Source: SIG587 sp045544035 (GTDB lineage: Bacteria; Bacillota; Clostridia; Oscillospirales; Acutalibacteraceae). From it: a stretch of 64,000 nucleotides of DNA. Below the pieces are notes generated by a model, which was given only the letters and a program-made list of their open reading frames with translations, did not search any database and had not been told where the DNA came from. Each line of letters opens with the position of its first letter. The first letter of the stretch is position 1. Positions 16,963-26,085 of the stretch are shown piece after piece. The stretch is from NCBI GenBank assembly GCA_045544035.1, contig JAZPYE010000007.1, positions 56,946-120,945 on the forward strand. Direction: 5' to 3'. The translations under genes and the position numbers were made by a program.

Positions 16963-18069
16963 ATGGCAGAAGACAAAATCAAAGCACTTGAAACGGCAAT
17001 GAGCCAAATCGAAAAGCAGTTCGGCAAGGGCGCAATTATGCGCCTGGGCGAAAACGCCGCAATGAATGTTGACCACATTAAAACCGGCTCCATTGCGCTT
17101 GACCGCGCCCTTGGCATTGGCGGTGTACCCAGAGGCAGAATTGTGGAAATTTATGGTCCTGAATCCTCAGGTAAAACCACCGTTGCACTCCACATTGTTG
17201 CAGAATCACAGAAAAAGGGCGGAACGGCGGCATTTATTGATGTTGAGCACGCTTTAGACCCCGTTTACGCTGCAAATTTGGGTGTTGACATTGATTCTCT
17301 CCTTGTTTCTCAGCCCGACACAGGCGAGCAGGCACTTGAAATCACCGAGGCACTTGTTCGTTCGGGCGCTATTGATGTTGTTGTAATCGACTCGGTTGCA
17401 GCCCTTGTGCCCAAGGCTGAAATCGAGGGCGAAATGGGTGATAACCACGTAGGTCTTCACGCCCGCTTAATGTCGCAGTCGCTTCGTAAGCTTGCAGGTG
17501 CCATTTCAAAATCCAACTGTGTTGCTGTGTTCATCAACCAGCTGCGTGATAAAATCGGTGTGTTCTACGGCAGCAGTGAAACCACCACAGGTGGCCGTGC
17601 ACTTAAGTTCTATGCAAGTGTGAGAATTGACATAAGGAAGGTTGAAACCCTTAAGGTTAACGGCGAGATGATAGGCTCTAGAACAAGGGCAAAAATTATT
17701 AAGAATAAGGTTGCCCCTCCCTTCCGTGAGGCTGAATTTGATATTATGTATGGAAAAGGAATTTCCCGTGAGGGCGAGCTTGTTGACATGGGTGTTGCCT
17801 CGGGCATTATCATTCGCTCGGGCGCCTGGTTTAGCTATGGTGATATGAAGCTGGGACAGGGCAGGGACAACACAAAGCAGTTGCTAGTTGAAAACAAGGC
17901 CCTAGCCGATGAAATTGAGGCAAAGATTACCGCTTATTATGAAAACCTTGGCAAAAAGACCGAGGAGGCGGAAGATGAGGTTCCCGGCATTATGCCTGTT
18001 CAGGCCGACGCTCCCGCTGAGGAGCCCAAGCGCCGCCGCAAGGTTAACATTGACATTGCAGTTGACTAA
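16963..18069 (+). CDS. recA: Recombinase RecA
   Basis: A 368-residue recombinase for homologous recombination and SOS induction. Walker A is GPESSGKTT, Walker B ends in VVVIDSVAAL, and the L2 loop (FINQLRDKIGVFYGSSETTTGG) is intact. The C-terminal tail is acidic then basic (KRRRKVNIDI). The start has AGAGGAG 9 nt upstream. I see no clear LexA box of the GAAC-N4-GTTC type in the 47-bp gap after prmC. recX begins inside its stop codon. Confidence 0.98.
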   Translation: MAEDKIKALETAMSQIEKQFGKGAIMRLGENAAMNVDHIKTGSIALDRALGIGGVPRGRIVEIYGPESSGKTTVALHIVAESQKKGGTAAFIDVEHALDPVYAANLGVDIDSLLVSQPDTGEQALEITEALVRSGAIDVVVIDSVAALVPKAEIEGEMGDNHVGLHARLMSQSLRKLAGAISKSNCVAVFINQLRDKIGVFYGSSETTTGGRALKFYASVRIDIRKVETLKVNGEMIGSRTRAKIIKNKVAPPFREAEFDIMYGKGISREGELVDMGVASGIIIRSGAWFSYGDMKLGQGRDNTKQLLVENKALADEIEAKITAYYENLGKKTEEAEDEVPGIMPVQADAPAEEPKRRRKVNIDIAVD

Positions 18070-18701
18070 TGAAAAAGACAGTTTTGTCGGTTAGTCCGCC
18101 AAAAAGGCACTTGAATTATGTGACCTTTTCCGACGGCACCGTTTTAGAACTTGACAGCGACTATCTGCTCACCGCATCAATTTTTGAGGGTGAGCAGATG
18201 GAACAGAGCGAAATAGAAAACCACAGGGCCGCTTCCGACTTTGTTAGAGCCAGGAGCAGGGCCTTGTGGTATTTGTCGCGTTCGGACCATAGCGAAAAAG
18301 CCCTTTTGGATAAGCTTATAAGGGCAGGCTTTAAAAAGGAAACGGCCGAAAAGGCGGTTTGCCGCCTTAAGGAAAGCGGCCTTTTAAATGATGAGGCATT
18401 AGCCGCCCGACTGGCACAAAATTATCTTAGCGAGCACCGCTCAAAAAGAGAGTGCGAGCAAAAGCTGATTTTAAAGGGAATACCTCGTGACCTGGCAAAA
18501 GCGGTTTTAGCCGATGATGAAACCGATGAAAGGGCGCAAATTGAGGCGCTCATTGAGAAAAAATACAAAAACAAGGTGGGGGATGAGGAAAACCTCCGCC
18601 GCACCGCCAACGCACTAATGCGAAAGGGATTTAAATTTTCCGATATTAAGGCGGTTTTAAAAAATTATTCCAATGCCCTTTATGAATGTGAGGAAATGTA
18701 A
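18069..18701 (+). CDS. recX: RecA regulatory protein RecX
   Basis: A 210-residue helical protein made of repeated three-helix units, with RecX features such as RALWYLSRSDHSEKALLDKL and RLKESGLLNDEALA. RecX inhibits RecA filament activity. The ATG overlaps the recA stop by one base (TAATG), and the gene runs with a one-base overlap into rimO. Position after recA and the N-terminal extension (VSPPKRHLNYVTFSDG) fit Firmicutes RecX. Confidence 0.92.
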   Translation: MKKTVLSVSPPKRHLNYVTFSDGTVLELDSDYLLTASIFEGEQMEQSEIENHRAASDFVRARSRALWYLSRSDHSEKALLDKLIRAGFKKETAEKAVCRLKESGLLNDEALAARLAQNYLSEHRSKRECEQKLILKGIPRDLAKAVLADDETDERAQIEALIEKKYKNKVGDEENLRRTANALMRKGFKFSDIKAVLKNYSNALYECEEM

Positions 18702-20038
18702 TGTCTGAAAAGATTGCGGTGGTATCCCTCGGTTGCCCCAAAAACCAGGTAGATGCCGAAATGATGCTCCACCTTTTAAAGGATGCAGGCTTTGAAATCA
18801 CATCGAGTGAAGCCGATGCCGATGCTATTATCGTTAACACCTGCGGCTTTATTGAGGAGGCCAAAAGCGAGGCCATTGAAAACATTTTAGAGGCGGCGCA
18901 GTATAAAAAAAGCGGTAACTGCAAGGCGGTTATCGTAACAGGTTGTTTAGCTGAAAGATACCGCGATGATATAACAAGGGAAATTCCCGAGGCCGACCTG
19001 GTTGTTGGCATCGGCTCAAATAAAGACATTGCAAGGTTAGTCAGAGAGGCCATTGACGGCAAGGCTAAGAATTCCTACGGCCCTAAAGAGGATTTAGACC
19101 TTAACACACCAAGGATACTGGGCGGCTACCCCTTTAGCGCTTATATAAAAATTGCCGAGGGCTGCAACAACCACTGCACCTACTGCGCCATTCCTATGAT
19201 AAGAGGTAAAATGCGCTCGAGAAAAATCGAGGATATTGTGGCAGAGGCAAAAACTCTGGCTAAAAACGGTGTAAAAGAGTTAATTGTGGTGGCGCAGGAC
19301 ACCACCGCCTACGGCACCGACCTTTACGGTGAGCCAAAACTTGCAGAGCTTTTAAATGAACTTTCAAAAATAGAGGAAATAAAGTGGATTAGAACACTTT
19401 ACACCTACCCCGAAAAGATAACCGATGAGCTTATTAAAACAGTTCGGGAAAACGACAAGCTTATAAAATATTTTGACATTCCTCTCCAGCATGTAAATGG
19501 AGAAATTTTAAAGCGAATGAACCGAAAGGGAAACGAGGAAAGCATTAGAAGCCTTCTTAACAAAATAAGGAGTGAAATCCCCTCGGTCACACTGCGCACC
19601 ACATTTATAACAGGCTTCCCCGGAGAAACGGAAGAGCAGTTTAGTCAGATGCACGCCTTTATTAAAGAGATGCGGTTTGACCGCCTTGGCTGTTTCCCTT
19701 ATTCCGCCGAGGAGGACACCCCTGCCACAGAATTCGAAAACCAGGTTGAGCCCCAAACAAAGCAGGACCGAATGGAACTGATTATGGCCGACCAAATGAC
19801 CATTGCAGCGGAAAAGAACGAGGAAAAAATCGGCAAAACAGTCACCGTTTTAATTGAGGGATATGATAGCTACATTCGTTGCTACTTTGGCCGGAGCGAG
19901 GCCGATGCCCCCGAAATTGATGGAAAGGTGTTCTTTTTAAGCGAATTGCCGCTAGAAATCGGTGATTTTGTAAAGGTGCAGATTAACGACTGTATGGAAT
20001 ACGACTTGTTGGGAGAAAAGATAGATGAACCTGCCTAA
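18701..20038 (+). CDS. rimO: Ribosomal protein S12 methylthiotransferase RimO
   Basis: A 445-residue radical-SAM enzyme that adds a methylthio group to an Asp of ribosomal protein S12. The N-terminal UPF0004 domain has its three cluster cysteines in SLGCPKNQVDAE, NTCGF and TGCL. The radical-SAM motif is CNNHCTYC near residue 157, and a TRAM domain closes the protein. SLGCPKN-DAE and the lack of MiaB-type sequence favour RimO over MiaB. It overlaps pgsA by 14 bp. Confidence 0.95.
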   Translation: MSEKIAVVSLGCPKNQVDAEMMLHLLKDAGFEITSSEADADAIIVNTCGFIEEAKSEAIENILEAAQYKKSGNCKAVIVTGCLAERYRDDITREIPEADLVVGIGSNKDIARLVREAIDGKAKNSYGPKEDLDLNTPRILGGYPFSAYIKIAEGCNNHCTYCAIPMIRGKMRSRKIEDIVAEAKTLAKNGVKELIVVAQDTTAYGTDLYGEPKLAELLNELSKIEEIKWIRTLYTYPEKITDELIKTVRENDKLIKYFDIPLQHVNGEILKRMNRKGNEESIRSLLNKIRSEIPSVTLRTTFITGFPGETEEQFSQMHAFIKEMRFDRLGCFPYSAEEDTPATEFENQVEPQTKQDRMELIMADQMTIAAEKNEEKIGKTVTVLIEGYDSYIRCYFGRSEADAPEIDGKVFFLSELPLEIGDFVKVQINDCMEYDLLGEKIDEPA

Positions 20039-20603
20039 TAAATTAACCGTTGCAAGAATAATTGCAACACCTGTGTTTTTACTTTTTATGATGCTTAACT
20101 TTAAGGGTCACTTTGTTGTTGCCCTTGCTATTTTCATTGCCGCCGCCTTAACCGACCTTTTTGATGGCAAAATTGCAAGAGAGCAAAACCTTGTTACCGA
20201 TTTTGGCAAATTTTTAGACCCTGTGGCTGATAAAATGCTCACGACCGCCGCATTTTTGGCCTTTTTGCAGGCAGGCGTTGGGGAAGGCATTTTGTGGATG
20301 GTTTTTATAACCCTTTTAAGAGAATTCCTTGTTACTTCCGTAAGACTTGTTGCCGCGTCCAGCGGCGGCAAGGTTATTGCCGCAAACATTTGGGGCAAGG
20401 CAAAAACCGTGAGCCAAATGGTGGCAATCATTTTCACCATCACTGTTTTGGCGTTTGTGGACCTTTTCCCGGCTTTTCCCATTCTAAATGAAATCCTTTT
20501 TGCCGCCGTTTCGGTTGCCCTTTGGGTTTCCACCATTCTTTGCGCCGTTTCGGGCGCCGTTTACCTTGTTCAGAATGGGGAATTTGTTAAGAGCGCAAAA
20601 TAA
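20025..20603 (+). CDS. pgsA: CDP-diacylglycerol-glycerol-3-phosphate phosphatidyltransferase PgsA
   Basis: A 192-residue membrane enzyme that makes phosphatidylglycerol phosphate. The CDP-alcohol phosphatidyltransferase motif D-G-x2-A-R-x8-G-x3-D-x3-D is visible as DLFDGKIAREQNLVTDFGKF followed by LDPVADK. About five or six hydrophobic helices surround it. The start, MNLPNKLTVARI, is typical. It ends the recA-recX-rimO-pgsA run. Confidence 0.95.
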   Translation: MNLPNKLTVARIIATPVFLLFMMLNFKGHFVVALAIFIAAALTDLFDGKIAREQNLVTDFGKFLDPVADKMLTTAAFLAFLQAGVGEGILWMVFITLLREFLVTSVRLVAASSGGKVIAANIWGKAKTVSQMVAIIFTITVLAFVDLFPAFPILNEILFAAVSVALWVSTILCAVSGAVYLVQNGEFVKSAK

Positions 20604-20606
20604 TGC

Positions 20607-20635
20607 TGGACAAAAGGTAATATTAAGCATATAAT
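20607..20635 (+). promoter_or_regulatory. Predicted promoter for the cysE-cysS T-box transcript
   Basis: TGGACA at 20607-20612 and a perfect TATAAT at 20630-20635 with 17-bp spacing lie immediately upstream of the T-box leader. Confidence 0.7.
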
Positions 20636-20645
20636 AAGATAAAAT

Positions 20646-20895
20646 AATATTTAGATGCGTTTATCGGGAGAAGTAACAGGTAAAGTTGCCTTTCAGGGAG
20701 AGTCCCGCGTGACTGAAACGGGGCTTAAGCGTGACACCTGCCAAATGCACCCGTCAGCACAAGTGGGGGAAAGAGGAATTTTAGTATCTCGCTTGCGTTT
20801 AGGCCGCGTTAAGGCAAAAAGAGTTACAAATCGAAGTGGAACCGCGATTTTTTCGCCTTCGGGAAAGCAGGTGCTTTCCCGAAGGCGTTTTTTTT
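20646..20895 (+). promoter_or_regulatory. T-box riboswitch, cysteine-specific
   Basis: The leader senses uncharged tRNA. The T-box bulge sequence AAGTGGAACCGCG is at 20834-20846. In stem I, CGGG (20665-20668) pairs with CCCG (20750-20753) and CAGGT pairs with ACCTG. The internal loop between them carries the S-turn AGTA (20672-20675) on one side and UGC followed by A (20746-20749) on the other. UGC is a Cys codon, which fits the downstream cysE and cysS. A terminator follows; uncharged tRNA-Cys would favour the antiterminator. Confidence 0.92.
20854..20895 (+). terminator. T-box intrinsic terminator
   Basis: A perfect 15-bp stem (20854-20868 with 20873-20887, loop AGGT) is followed by eight T residues. 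It overlaps the region that would otherwise pair with the T-box sequence. Confidence 0.92.
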
Positions 20896-20900
20896 GGAGA

Positions 20901-21548
20901 GTGATTATTATTTTCAGATGGGTAGAAGATGTAAAGGCAGTGAGAGATAGAGACCCCGCTGCACGAAGCTTTTTAGAGGTGTTTTTCCTTTACCCCGGTG
21001 TAAAGGCAATAAGAATGTACAGGCGGGCAAACTTTCTGCACCGCCACGGTTTAAAATTTTGGGCAAGGGTGATTTCCCAAAGGGCCAGAACCTTAACGGG
21101 AATTGAAATTCACCCTGGCGCTACCATAGGCCGCCGCCTGGTTATTGACCACGGCGCAGGGGTTGTTATTGGAGAAACCGCCGAAATCGGAGACGATGTT
21201 CTTATCTACCAGGGTGTGACCCTTGGCGGAACGGGTAAGGACACAGGCAAGCGCCACCCGACAATTGGCAACAATGTTATGATAAGCTGTGGCGCCAAGG
21301 TGCTGGGCCCCTTTAAGGTTGGGGACAATGCGCGAATTGCCGCAGGCGCCGTTGTTTTAGAGGAGGTTCCCGCCGATAGCACCGTTGTGGGTGTTCCGGC
21401 CCGTGTTGTTAAACGCGGCGGAATGAAGGTTGTGCCCCTTGACCAGATTCATATTCCCGACCCCGTTGCTCAAGAGCTTTGCCGCCTTGAACAGCGCATT
21501 GTAAAAATGGAAAAAGCAGAGGAGAAAAATAAGAATGAGAATATTTAA
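20901..21548 (+). CDS. cysE: Serine O-acetyltransferase CysE
   Basis: About 212-215 residues; makes O-acetylserine from serine and acetyl-CoA for cysteine synthesis. The helical N-terminus (DVKAVRDRDPAA) is followed by a left-handed hexapeptide beta-helix with HPGATIGRRLVIDHGAGVVI and GGTGKDTGKRHP. The start is unusual. The in-frame GTG at 20901 lies directly against GGAGA with no spacer, and three ATT codons follow (20904-20912). By homology the protein should begin at about FRWVEDVKAV, which would make ATT 20910 the initiator, 9 nt from GGAGA. The open frame also runs upstream through the T-box, but that part is RNA, not protein. Confidence 0.9.
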   Translation: MIIIFRWVEDVKAVRDRDPAARSFLEVFFLYPGVKAIRMYRRANFLHRHGLKFWARVISQRARTLTGIEIHPGATIGRRLVIDHGAGVVIGETAEIGDDVLIYQGVTLGGTGKDTGKRHPTIGNNVMISCGAKVLGPFKVGDNARIAAGAVVLEEVPADSTVVGVPARVVKRGGMKVVPLDQIHIPDPVAQELCRLEQRIVKMEKAEEKNKNENI

Positions 21549-22914
21549 CACATTAACCAGGGATAAGCAGGAGCTCGTTCCTTTAAAGGATAACACACTT
21601 AACATTTACGCTTGTGGACCCACAGTTTACAACTTTATTCACATTGGTAACGCAAGGCCTTTGTGCGTTTTCGATGTGCTTCGCCGATATTTAGAGTGGC
21701 GCGGCTACACCGTTAATTTTGTGCAGAACTTCACCGACATTGATGATAAGCTTATAAAAAAGGCAAATGAGGAGGGAACCACCGTTCCCGAAATTGCAAA
21801 ACGATATATCGAGGAATTTTTTGTTGACTCAAAAGGCCTTAATATTAGAGAGGCAACCGTTCACCCTAAAGCTACTGAAAATATTGATGCAATTATTGAA
21901 ATTATTAAAAAACTGGAAGAAAAAGGCTTCGCCTATGAATCAAAGGGCGATGTTTACTTTAGAGCCAAGAAGTTTAAAGAATACGGAAAATTATCCCACC
22001 AGCCTTTAGAGGATTTGGAGGCAGGCGCCAGAATTGATGTTAGCGAAGTTAAGGAAGACCCAATGGATTTCTGCCTTTGGAAAGGCGCAAAACCCGGCGA
22101 GCCTCTTTGGCAGTCCCCCTGGGGTGAGGGTCGCCCAGGCTGGCACATTGAGTGTTCGGCAATGGTAAACCGCTACCTTGGTGACACCATTGACATTCAC
22201 TGCGGCGGTCAGGACCTTATTTTCCCCCATCACGAAAATGAAATTGCCCAGAGTGAGTGCGCCAACGGCTGCGCCTTTGCCCGTTTTTGGATGCACAACG
22301 GCTATATCAATGTTGATAACCGCAAAATGTCAAAATCCCTCGGCAACTTCTTCACTGTGCGCGAGGTCGCTAAGGTTTACGGCTACGAGCCCATTCGCTA
22401 TTTAATGATTTCTTCACAGTACAGAAGCCCTGTTAACTACAGCACCGATATAATCGAACAGAGCAAAAATGCGCTGGATAGAATCTATAACTGCTTTAAA
22501 GACCTTGATTTTGCTGTTTCTCACGCCGAAAACGGCGGGGAAGCACCCGAATTCCTCCACACAAGAAAGAATGAGTTTATCACCGCAATGGATGATGATT
22601 TAAATACCGCCGATGCTTTGGCTGCAGTTTTCGGTCTTATCCGCGATATTAACACCCTTATTTCAAAGGGCGCAGAAAAGGACACCCTTACAGCCTGCAA
22701 GGAAGCCCTTGATGAGCTGTGCGGTGTGCTGGGTCTTGGTTACAATAAAAAGGATGATAATTTAGATGCCGAGGTTGAAAAGCTTATCTTACAGCGTACC
22801 GAGGCTAGAAAAGCAAGAGATTTTGCCACCGCCGATGCCATAAGAGATAAACTTAAAGGAATGGGAATTGTCCTTGAGGACACCCCGCAGGGCGTTAAAT
22901 GGAGCAGGCAGTAA
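21535..22914 (+). CDS. cysS: Cysteinyl-tRNA synthetase
   Basis: A 459-residue class I synthetase that charges tRNA-Cys. It has the HIGH-like motif FIHIGNARP, the zinc ligands typified by CGPTVYN and ECSAM, and KMSKS in NRKMSKSLGNF. The DALR helical domain and a short C-terminal anticodon module follow. It overlaps cysE by 14 bp and shares the cysteine T-box, so charging and synthesis of cysteine respond together. Confidence 0.97.
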   Translation: MRIFNTLTRDKQELVPLKDNTLNIYACGPTVYNFIHIGNARPLCVFDVLRRYLEWRGYTVNFVQNFTDIDDKLIKKANEEGTTVPEIAKRYIEEFFVDSKGLNIREATVHPKATENIDAIIEIIKKLEEKGFAYESKGDVYFRAKKFKEYGKLSHQPLEDLEAGARIDVSEVKEDPMDFCLWKGAKPGEPLWQSPWGEGRPGWHIECSAMVNRYLGDTIDIHCGGQDLIFPHHENEIAQSECANGCAFARFWMHNGYINVDNRKMSKSLGNFFTVREVAKVYGYEPIRYLMISSQYRSPVNYSTDIIEQSKNALDRIYNCFKDLDFAVSHAENGGEAPEFLHTRKNEFITAMDDDLNTADALAAVFGLIRDINTLISKGAEKDTLTACKEALDELCGVLGLGYNKKDDNLDAEVEKLILQRTEARKARDFATADAIRDKLKGMGIVLEDTPQGVKWSRQ

Positions 22915-23624
22915 AAAAAGAGCCGCTTAACGGCGGAGATTTTAAGATAAATGTATCGAAGCATCACACCTTTGGCACCGACGCGGTGCTGCTTTCCCGT
23001 TTTGCCGGGGCAAAGGAAAATGAAACCCTTTGTGACCTTGGCACAGGGTGTGGGATAATCGCTCTTTTAATGCTGTGCGATAAAAAGCTTAAAAAGGCAT
23101 ACGGTGTTGATATAAGCGAAGAGGCAATTTCCCTTTGTCAAAAGACAAAGGAGGAATTAAACCTTCAAAAATTTAACCCGATTTGTTCTGATTTAAAGGA
23201 ACTAAAGGGCAAAATTCCCTTTGGGGAGTGCACCCTTGTCACCTGCAACCCGCCATACAAGGCGGCAGGGGCAGGTATTGTTAACCCTGACAGTGTAGAC
23301 CGAGTGGCCCGCCACGAAACGGCCTGCTGTCTTGATGATATTTTAATAGCGGCGGCCAAGCTCTTGCAGTTTGGCGGCAGGCTTTGTATGTGCCACCGCC
23401 CCGAGAGAACTGCCGAGCTGCTGGCAAAAATGAGGGAACAAAAAATCGAGCCTAAAAAAATGCGCTTTGTTGCAAAAAGCAAAGGCTGCGAGCCCTGGCT
23501 ACTACTTGTTGAAGGAAAACGAGGAGGCAAAACGGGAATGCGTGTTTTAGATACCCTTTATGTTGAGGAAAACGGGGAATTAAGCCCCGAAATGCTTAAA
23601 ATTTACGGAAAGTATAAGGGATAA
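22899..23624 (+). CDS. tRNA1(Val) adenine-N6 methyltransferase-like (TrmN6/YabB)
   Basis: A 241-residue Rossmann-fold methyltransferase. Motif I is CDLGTGCGIIALLM and the N6-adenine catalytic motif is CNPPYKA. The N-terminal INVSKHHTFGTDAVLLSRF is a family hallmark. By family it methylates A37 of tRNA-Val(UAC); here the target is inferred. It overlaps cysS by 16 bp and precedes rsmI by 3 bp. Confidence 0.88.
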   Translation: MEQAVKKEPLNGGDFKINVSKHHTFGTDAVLLSRFAGAKENETLCDLGTGCGIIALLMLCDKKLKKAYGVDISEEAISLCQKTKEELNLQKFNPICSDLKELKGKIPFGECTLVTCNPPYKAAGAGIVNPDSVDRVARHETACCLDDILIAAAKLLQFGGRLCMCHRPERTAELLAKMREQKIEPKKMRFVAKSKGCEPWLLLVEGKRGGKTGMRVLDTLYVEENGELSPEMLKIYGKYKG

Positions 23625-23627
23625 AAA

Positions 23628-24461
23628 ATGGCAGGAAAACTTTTTGTTGTTGGCACCCCCATTGGAAATTTATCAGATTTTTCCCCTCGCGGCATTGAAA
23701 CCTTAAAAAGCGTTGATTTTATTGCCGCCGAGGATACAAGGGTGAGCGTTAAACTGCTTAATCATTTTGGAATAAAGAAGCCTATGATTTCCTATTTCGA
23801 GCACAACAAACGGGAAAAAGGTGAGGAAATAATAGGCCGAATTCTAAACGGCGAAAACTGCGCTATTGTAACCGATGCGGGAATGCCCTGCATTTCCGAC
23901 CCCGGTGAAGACCTTGTTGGTCTTGCCCACGAAAAAGGGGTTTTGGTTGAATCGGTGCCGGGTCCCAGCGCGCTTGTCACCGCCCTTGCAATTTCGGGAA
24001 TGGAGAGCGGCCGCTTTACCTTTGAGGGCTTTTTATCGGTTAACAAACAAAGTAGGCGTGAGCATTTAGCCTCCCTTCAAAACGAAAAGCGCACAATGAT
24101 TTTCTATGAAGCCCCCCACAAGCTAACAGCCACCTTAAAGGATATGCTAAGCTTTTTTGGGGATAGGCAAATTGCTTTAGTCAGGGAACTTACCAAACTT
24201 CACGAAACGGTGGAGAGGCTGAGCCTTTCAGCAGCAGCCGAGTTTTACGGTGAAAACGCCCCAAAAGGGGAGTTTGTTTTAATTGTTGAGGGCAAAAAAC
24301 AGGAGAAAACCGAGAAACTCACATTAGAGCAGGCGGTTTTAATGGCCAAAGAACTTATGGAAAAGGGAATGAGTGCATCGGCCGCCGCAAAGGCCGTGGC
24401 GAGGGACAGCGTCTTTTCCAAAAACGAGATTTATATGGAACTTGTTTCAAAAAATTTTTAA
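23628..24461 (+). CDS. rsmI: 16S rRNA (cytidine1402-2'-O)-methyltransferase RsmI
   Basis: A 277-residue tetrapyrrole-methylase-fold enzyme that methylates C1402 in the ribosomal P site. It shows VVGTPIGNLSDFS, AEDTRVSVKLL, SYFEHNK, VTDAGMPCISDPG and VPGPSALVTALAISG. The pairing yabB-rsmI is common in Firmicutes. It is probably the last gene of the T-box transcript unless another promoter exists. Confidence 0.96.
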   Translation: MAGKLFVVGTPIGNLSDFSPRGIETLKSVDFIAAEDTRVSVKLLNHFGIKKPMISYFEHNKREKGEEIIGRILNGENCAIVTDAGMPCISDPGEDLVGLAHEKGVLVESVPGPSALVTALAISGMESGRFTFEGFLSVNKQSRREHLASLQNEKRTMIFYEAPHKLTATLKDMLSFFGDRQIALVRELTKLHETVERLSLSAAAEFYGENAPKGEFVLIVEGKKQEKTEKLTLEQAVLMAKELMEKGMSASAAAKAVARDSVFSKNEIYMELVSKNF

Positions 24462-24543
24462 AGTTTACAAATTTCCTCTTTTAATTATAAAGGAAATAGT
24501 ATATACTTAATTATTAGAATAACAAACAGGGAAGTAAAGAAAA

Positions 24544-25995
24544 ATGGAAATGGAAAACCTGAACTCTTATAGTACCTCAGGCAAGGGCAAGCACGGCAAA
24601 AAAACAAAAGCCAAAAAGAGAGGCTGGTTCAAAAAGCTTTCAAAGGGTAAAAAGACGGCATTTATTATAAGTGTCGTTGCGATTTTCCTTTGTCTTGTTC
24701 TTCTTGTAGGCGTTTTGATTGTTGGAAACATGTTTGACTATAACCATAACAACGAATTTAATAAGGACGCCGAAATCGATTCCATTGTGCCCATAAACGA
24801 AGGCATCATAAACGTTGCCCTTTTTGGCGTTGACACAAGGGAACCCGATGATTTCACAGGCCGTAGCGACTCCATTATGATTTTGAGCATTGACACCGAA
24901 AGCAATAAAATCAAAATCATTTCGGTAATGCGTGATAGCTTTGTGCCCATTGGCGATTCCTACGGCAAGATTAACAGCGCCTATTCAAAGGGTGGCCCCA
25001 CCCTTGCCGTTAAAACCCTTAACAAGGTTTTCGGTCTTGATATAAAGCACTATGCCACCGTTAACTTTTTCGGCATGGCTGATATTATCGATGCTGTTGG
25101 CGGCATTACCATTGATGTGCAGAAAAACGAAATTAACGGCAGCCACCGTGCAAACCAGCTTATTTTGGAGCAATGCATTGAATTGGGTATTCCGGAAAGC
25201 GAGGCCCCGTTCATCGAAAATCCCGGCGAGCAGGTTTTAAATGGTATTCAGGCCGTTGCTTGGGCAAGAATTCGATATGCCTCCACGGCTGATGGTGTCA
25301 GCGATGATTTCGGCCGCACCGACAGGCAGCGCGAGGTAATGAACAAACTTTTCGAAAAGGCGCTTTCGATGTCTGTAAAGGATTATCCGAGGCTCATCAA
25401 AACCCTTATTCCTTACGCCGAAACCTCACTTTCCTATTCCGACATTTTGAAATTTGCAGGCGTATTTCTGGGGGATGTCACCTTTGAGGAAATGCGAATT
25501 GCAATGCCTGAATACATTATTGATTCTGATTTCAGACCCTACGGTGAATCCTGCGTTTATTATAACTATGAATATGTTGCAGGAATGCTTCACGCATTTA
25601 TCTACGACGCGGTAACCCCCGAAACCTATATGGAGCTTAACGGCGTTGATAAAACCCGTTGGTTTGGCAGCGGTTACACCGATTCAGGTTCGGGCAGTTC
25701 AGGAGGCAGCACAGGAAATTCGGGCGGCACAACCTCCTCGCCTGTTTCTTCCGCCGTGAGCGCGACCTCATCGGTCACCTCATCCACCACCTCGACCACT
25801 GAGTCTGAAACCTCATCCACCACCTCGACTACTGAGTCTGAAACCTCATCGGATACATCATCTGACACCTCATCTGACGTGCCGGAGGTGACTTCCTCTG
25901 AAATTACCTCCACAGACACCTCCTCTGCCGATACTTCACACGATACCTCATCGGAGGAAACAAGCGGCACCGAAACCGGTAGCGACGAGGAATAA
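24544..25995 (+). CDS. LytR-CpsA-Psr (LCP) family cell-wall ligase
   Basis: A 483-residue type II membrane protein: a basic cytoplasmic N-terminus (residues 1-38), one transmembrane helix at about 39-62, then the extracellular LCP domain. Conserved LCP residues appear in ALFGVDTREPD, GRSDSIMILSID, VMRDSFVPI, KINSAYSKGGP and ARIRY...GRTDRQREVM. LCP enzymes attach teichoic-acid-type or other glycopolymers to peptidoglycan. The last about 105 residues are a low-complexity Ser/Thr/Glu/Asp tail with tandem TSSTTSTTESE units, probably a wall-spanning linker. A strong terminator follows. Confidence 0.9.
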   Translation: MEMENLNSYSTSGKGKHGKKTKAKKRGWFKKLSKGKKTAFIISVVAIFLCLVLLVGVLIVGNMFDYNHNNEFNKDAEIDSIVPINEGIINVALFGVDTREPDDFTGRSDSIMILSIDTESNKIKIISVMRDSFVPIGDSYGKINSAYSKGGPTLAVKTLNKVFGLDIKHYATVNFFGMADIIDAVGGITIDVQKNEINGSHRANQLILEQCIELGIPESEAPFIENPGEQVLNGIQAVAWARIRYASTADGVSDDFGRTDRQREVMNKLFEKALSMSVKDYPRLIKTLIPYAETSLSYSDILKFAGVFLGDVTFEEMRIAMPEYIIDSDFRPYGESCVYYNYEYVAGMLHAFIYDAVTPETYMELNGVDKTRWFGSGYTDSGSGSSGGSTGNSGGTTSSPVSSAVSATSSVTSSTTSTTESETSSTTSTTESETSSDTSSDTSSDVPEVTSSEITSTDTSSADTSHDTSSEETSGTETGSDEE

Positions 25996-26011
25996 AACTT
26001 TATGTGAACAT

Positions 26012-26079
26012 AAAAAAGGACAGCAAACGGAACGTACCCTTAAGGGTACATTCCTAACCTGCTGTCCTTTTTGTTTTTG
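26012..26079. terminator. Bidirectional terminator with an inner palindrome
   Basis: AAAAAGGACAGCA pairs with TGCTGTCCTTTTT, followed by T-rich sequence. Within the loop is a perfect 16-bp palindrome at 26034-26049 (GTACCCTTAAGGGTAC). It separates the LCP gene from the convergent gene at 26086. Confidence 0.85.
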
Positions 26080-26085
26080 TTTCTA

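Noticed and set aside
20655..20900. A long open frame extending cysE upstream by about 80 codons
   Set aside because: It runs through the T-box stem I, the T-box sequence and the terminator; this is structured RNA, and the translation has no family similarity.
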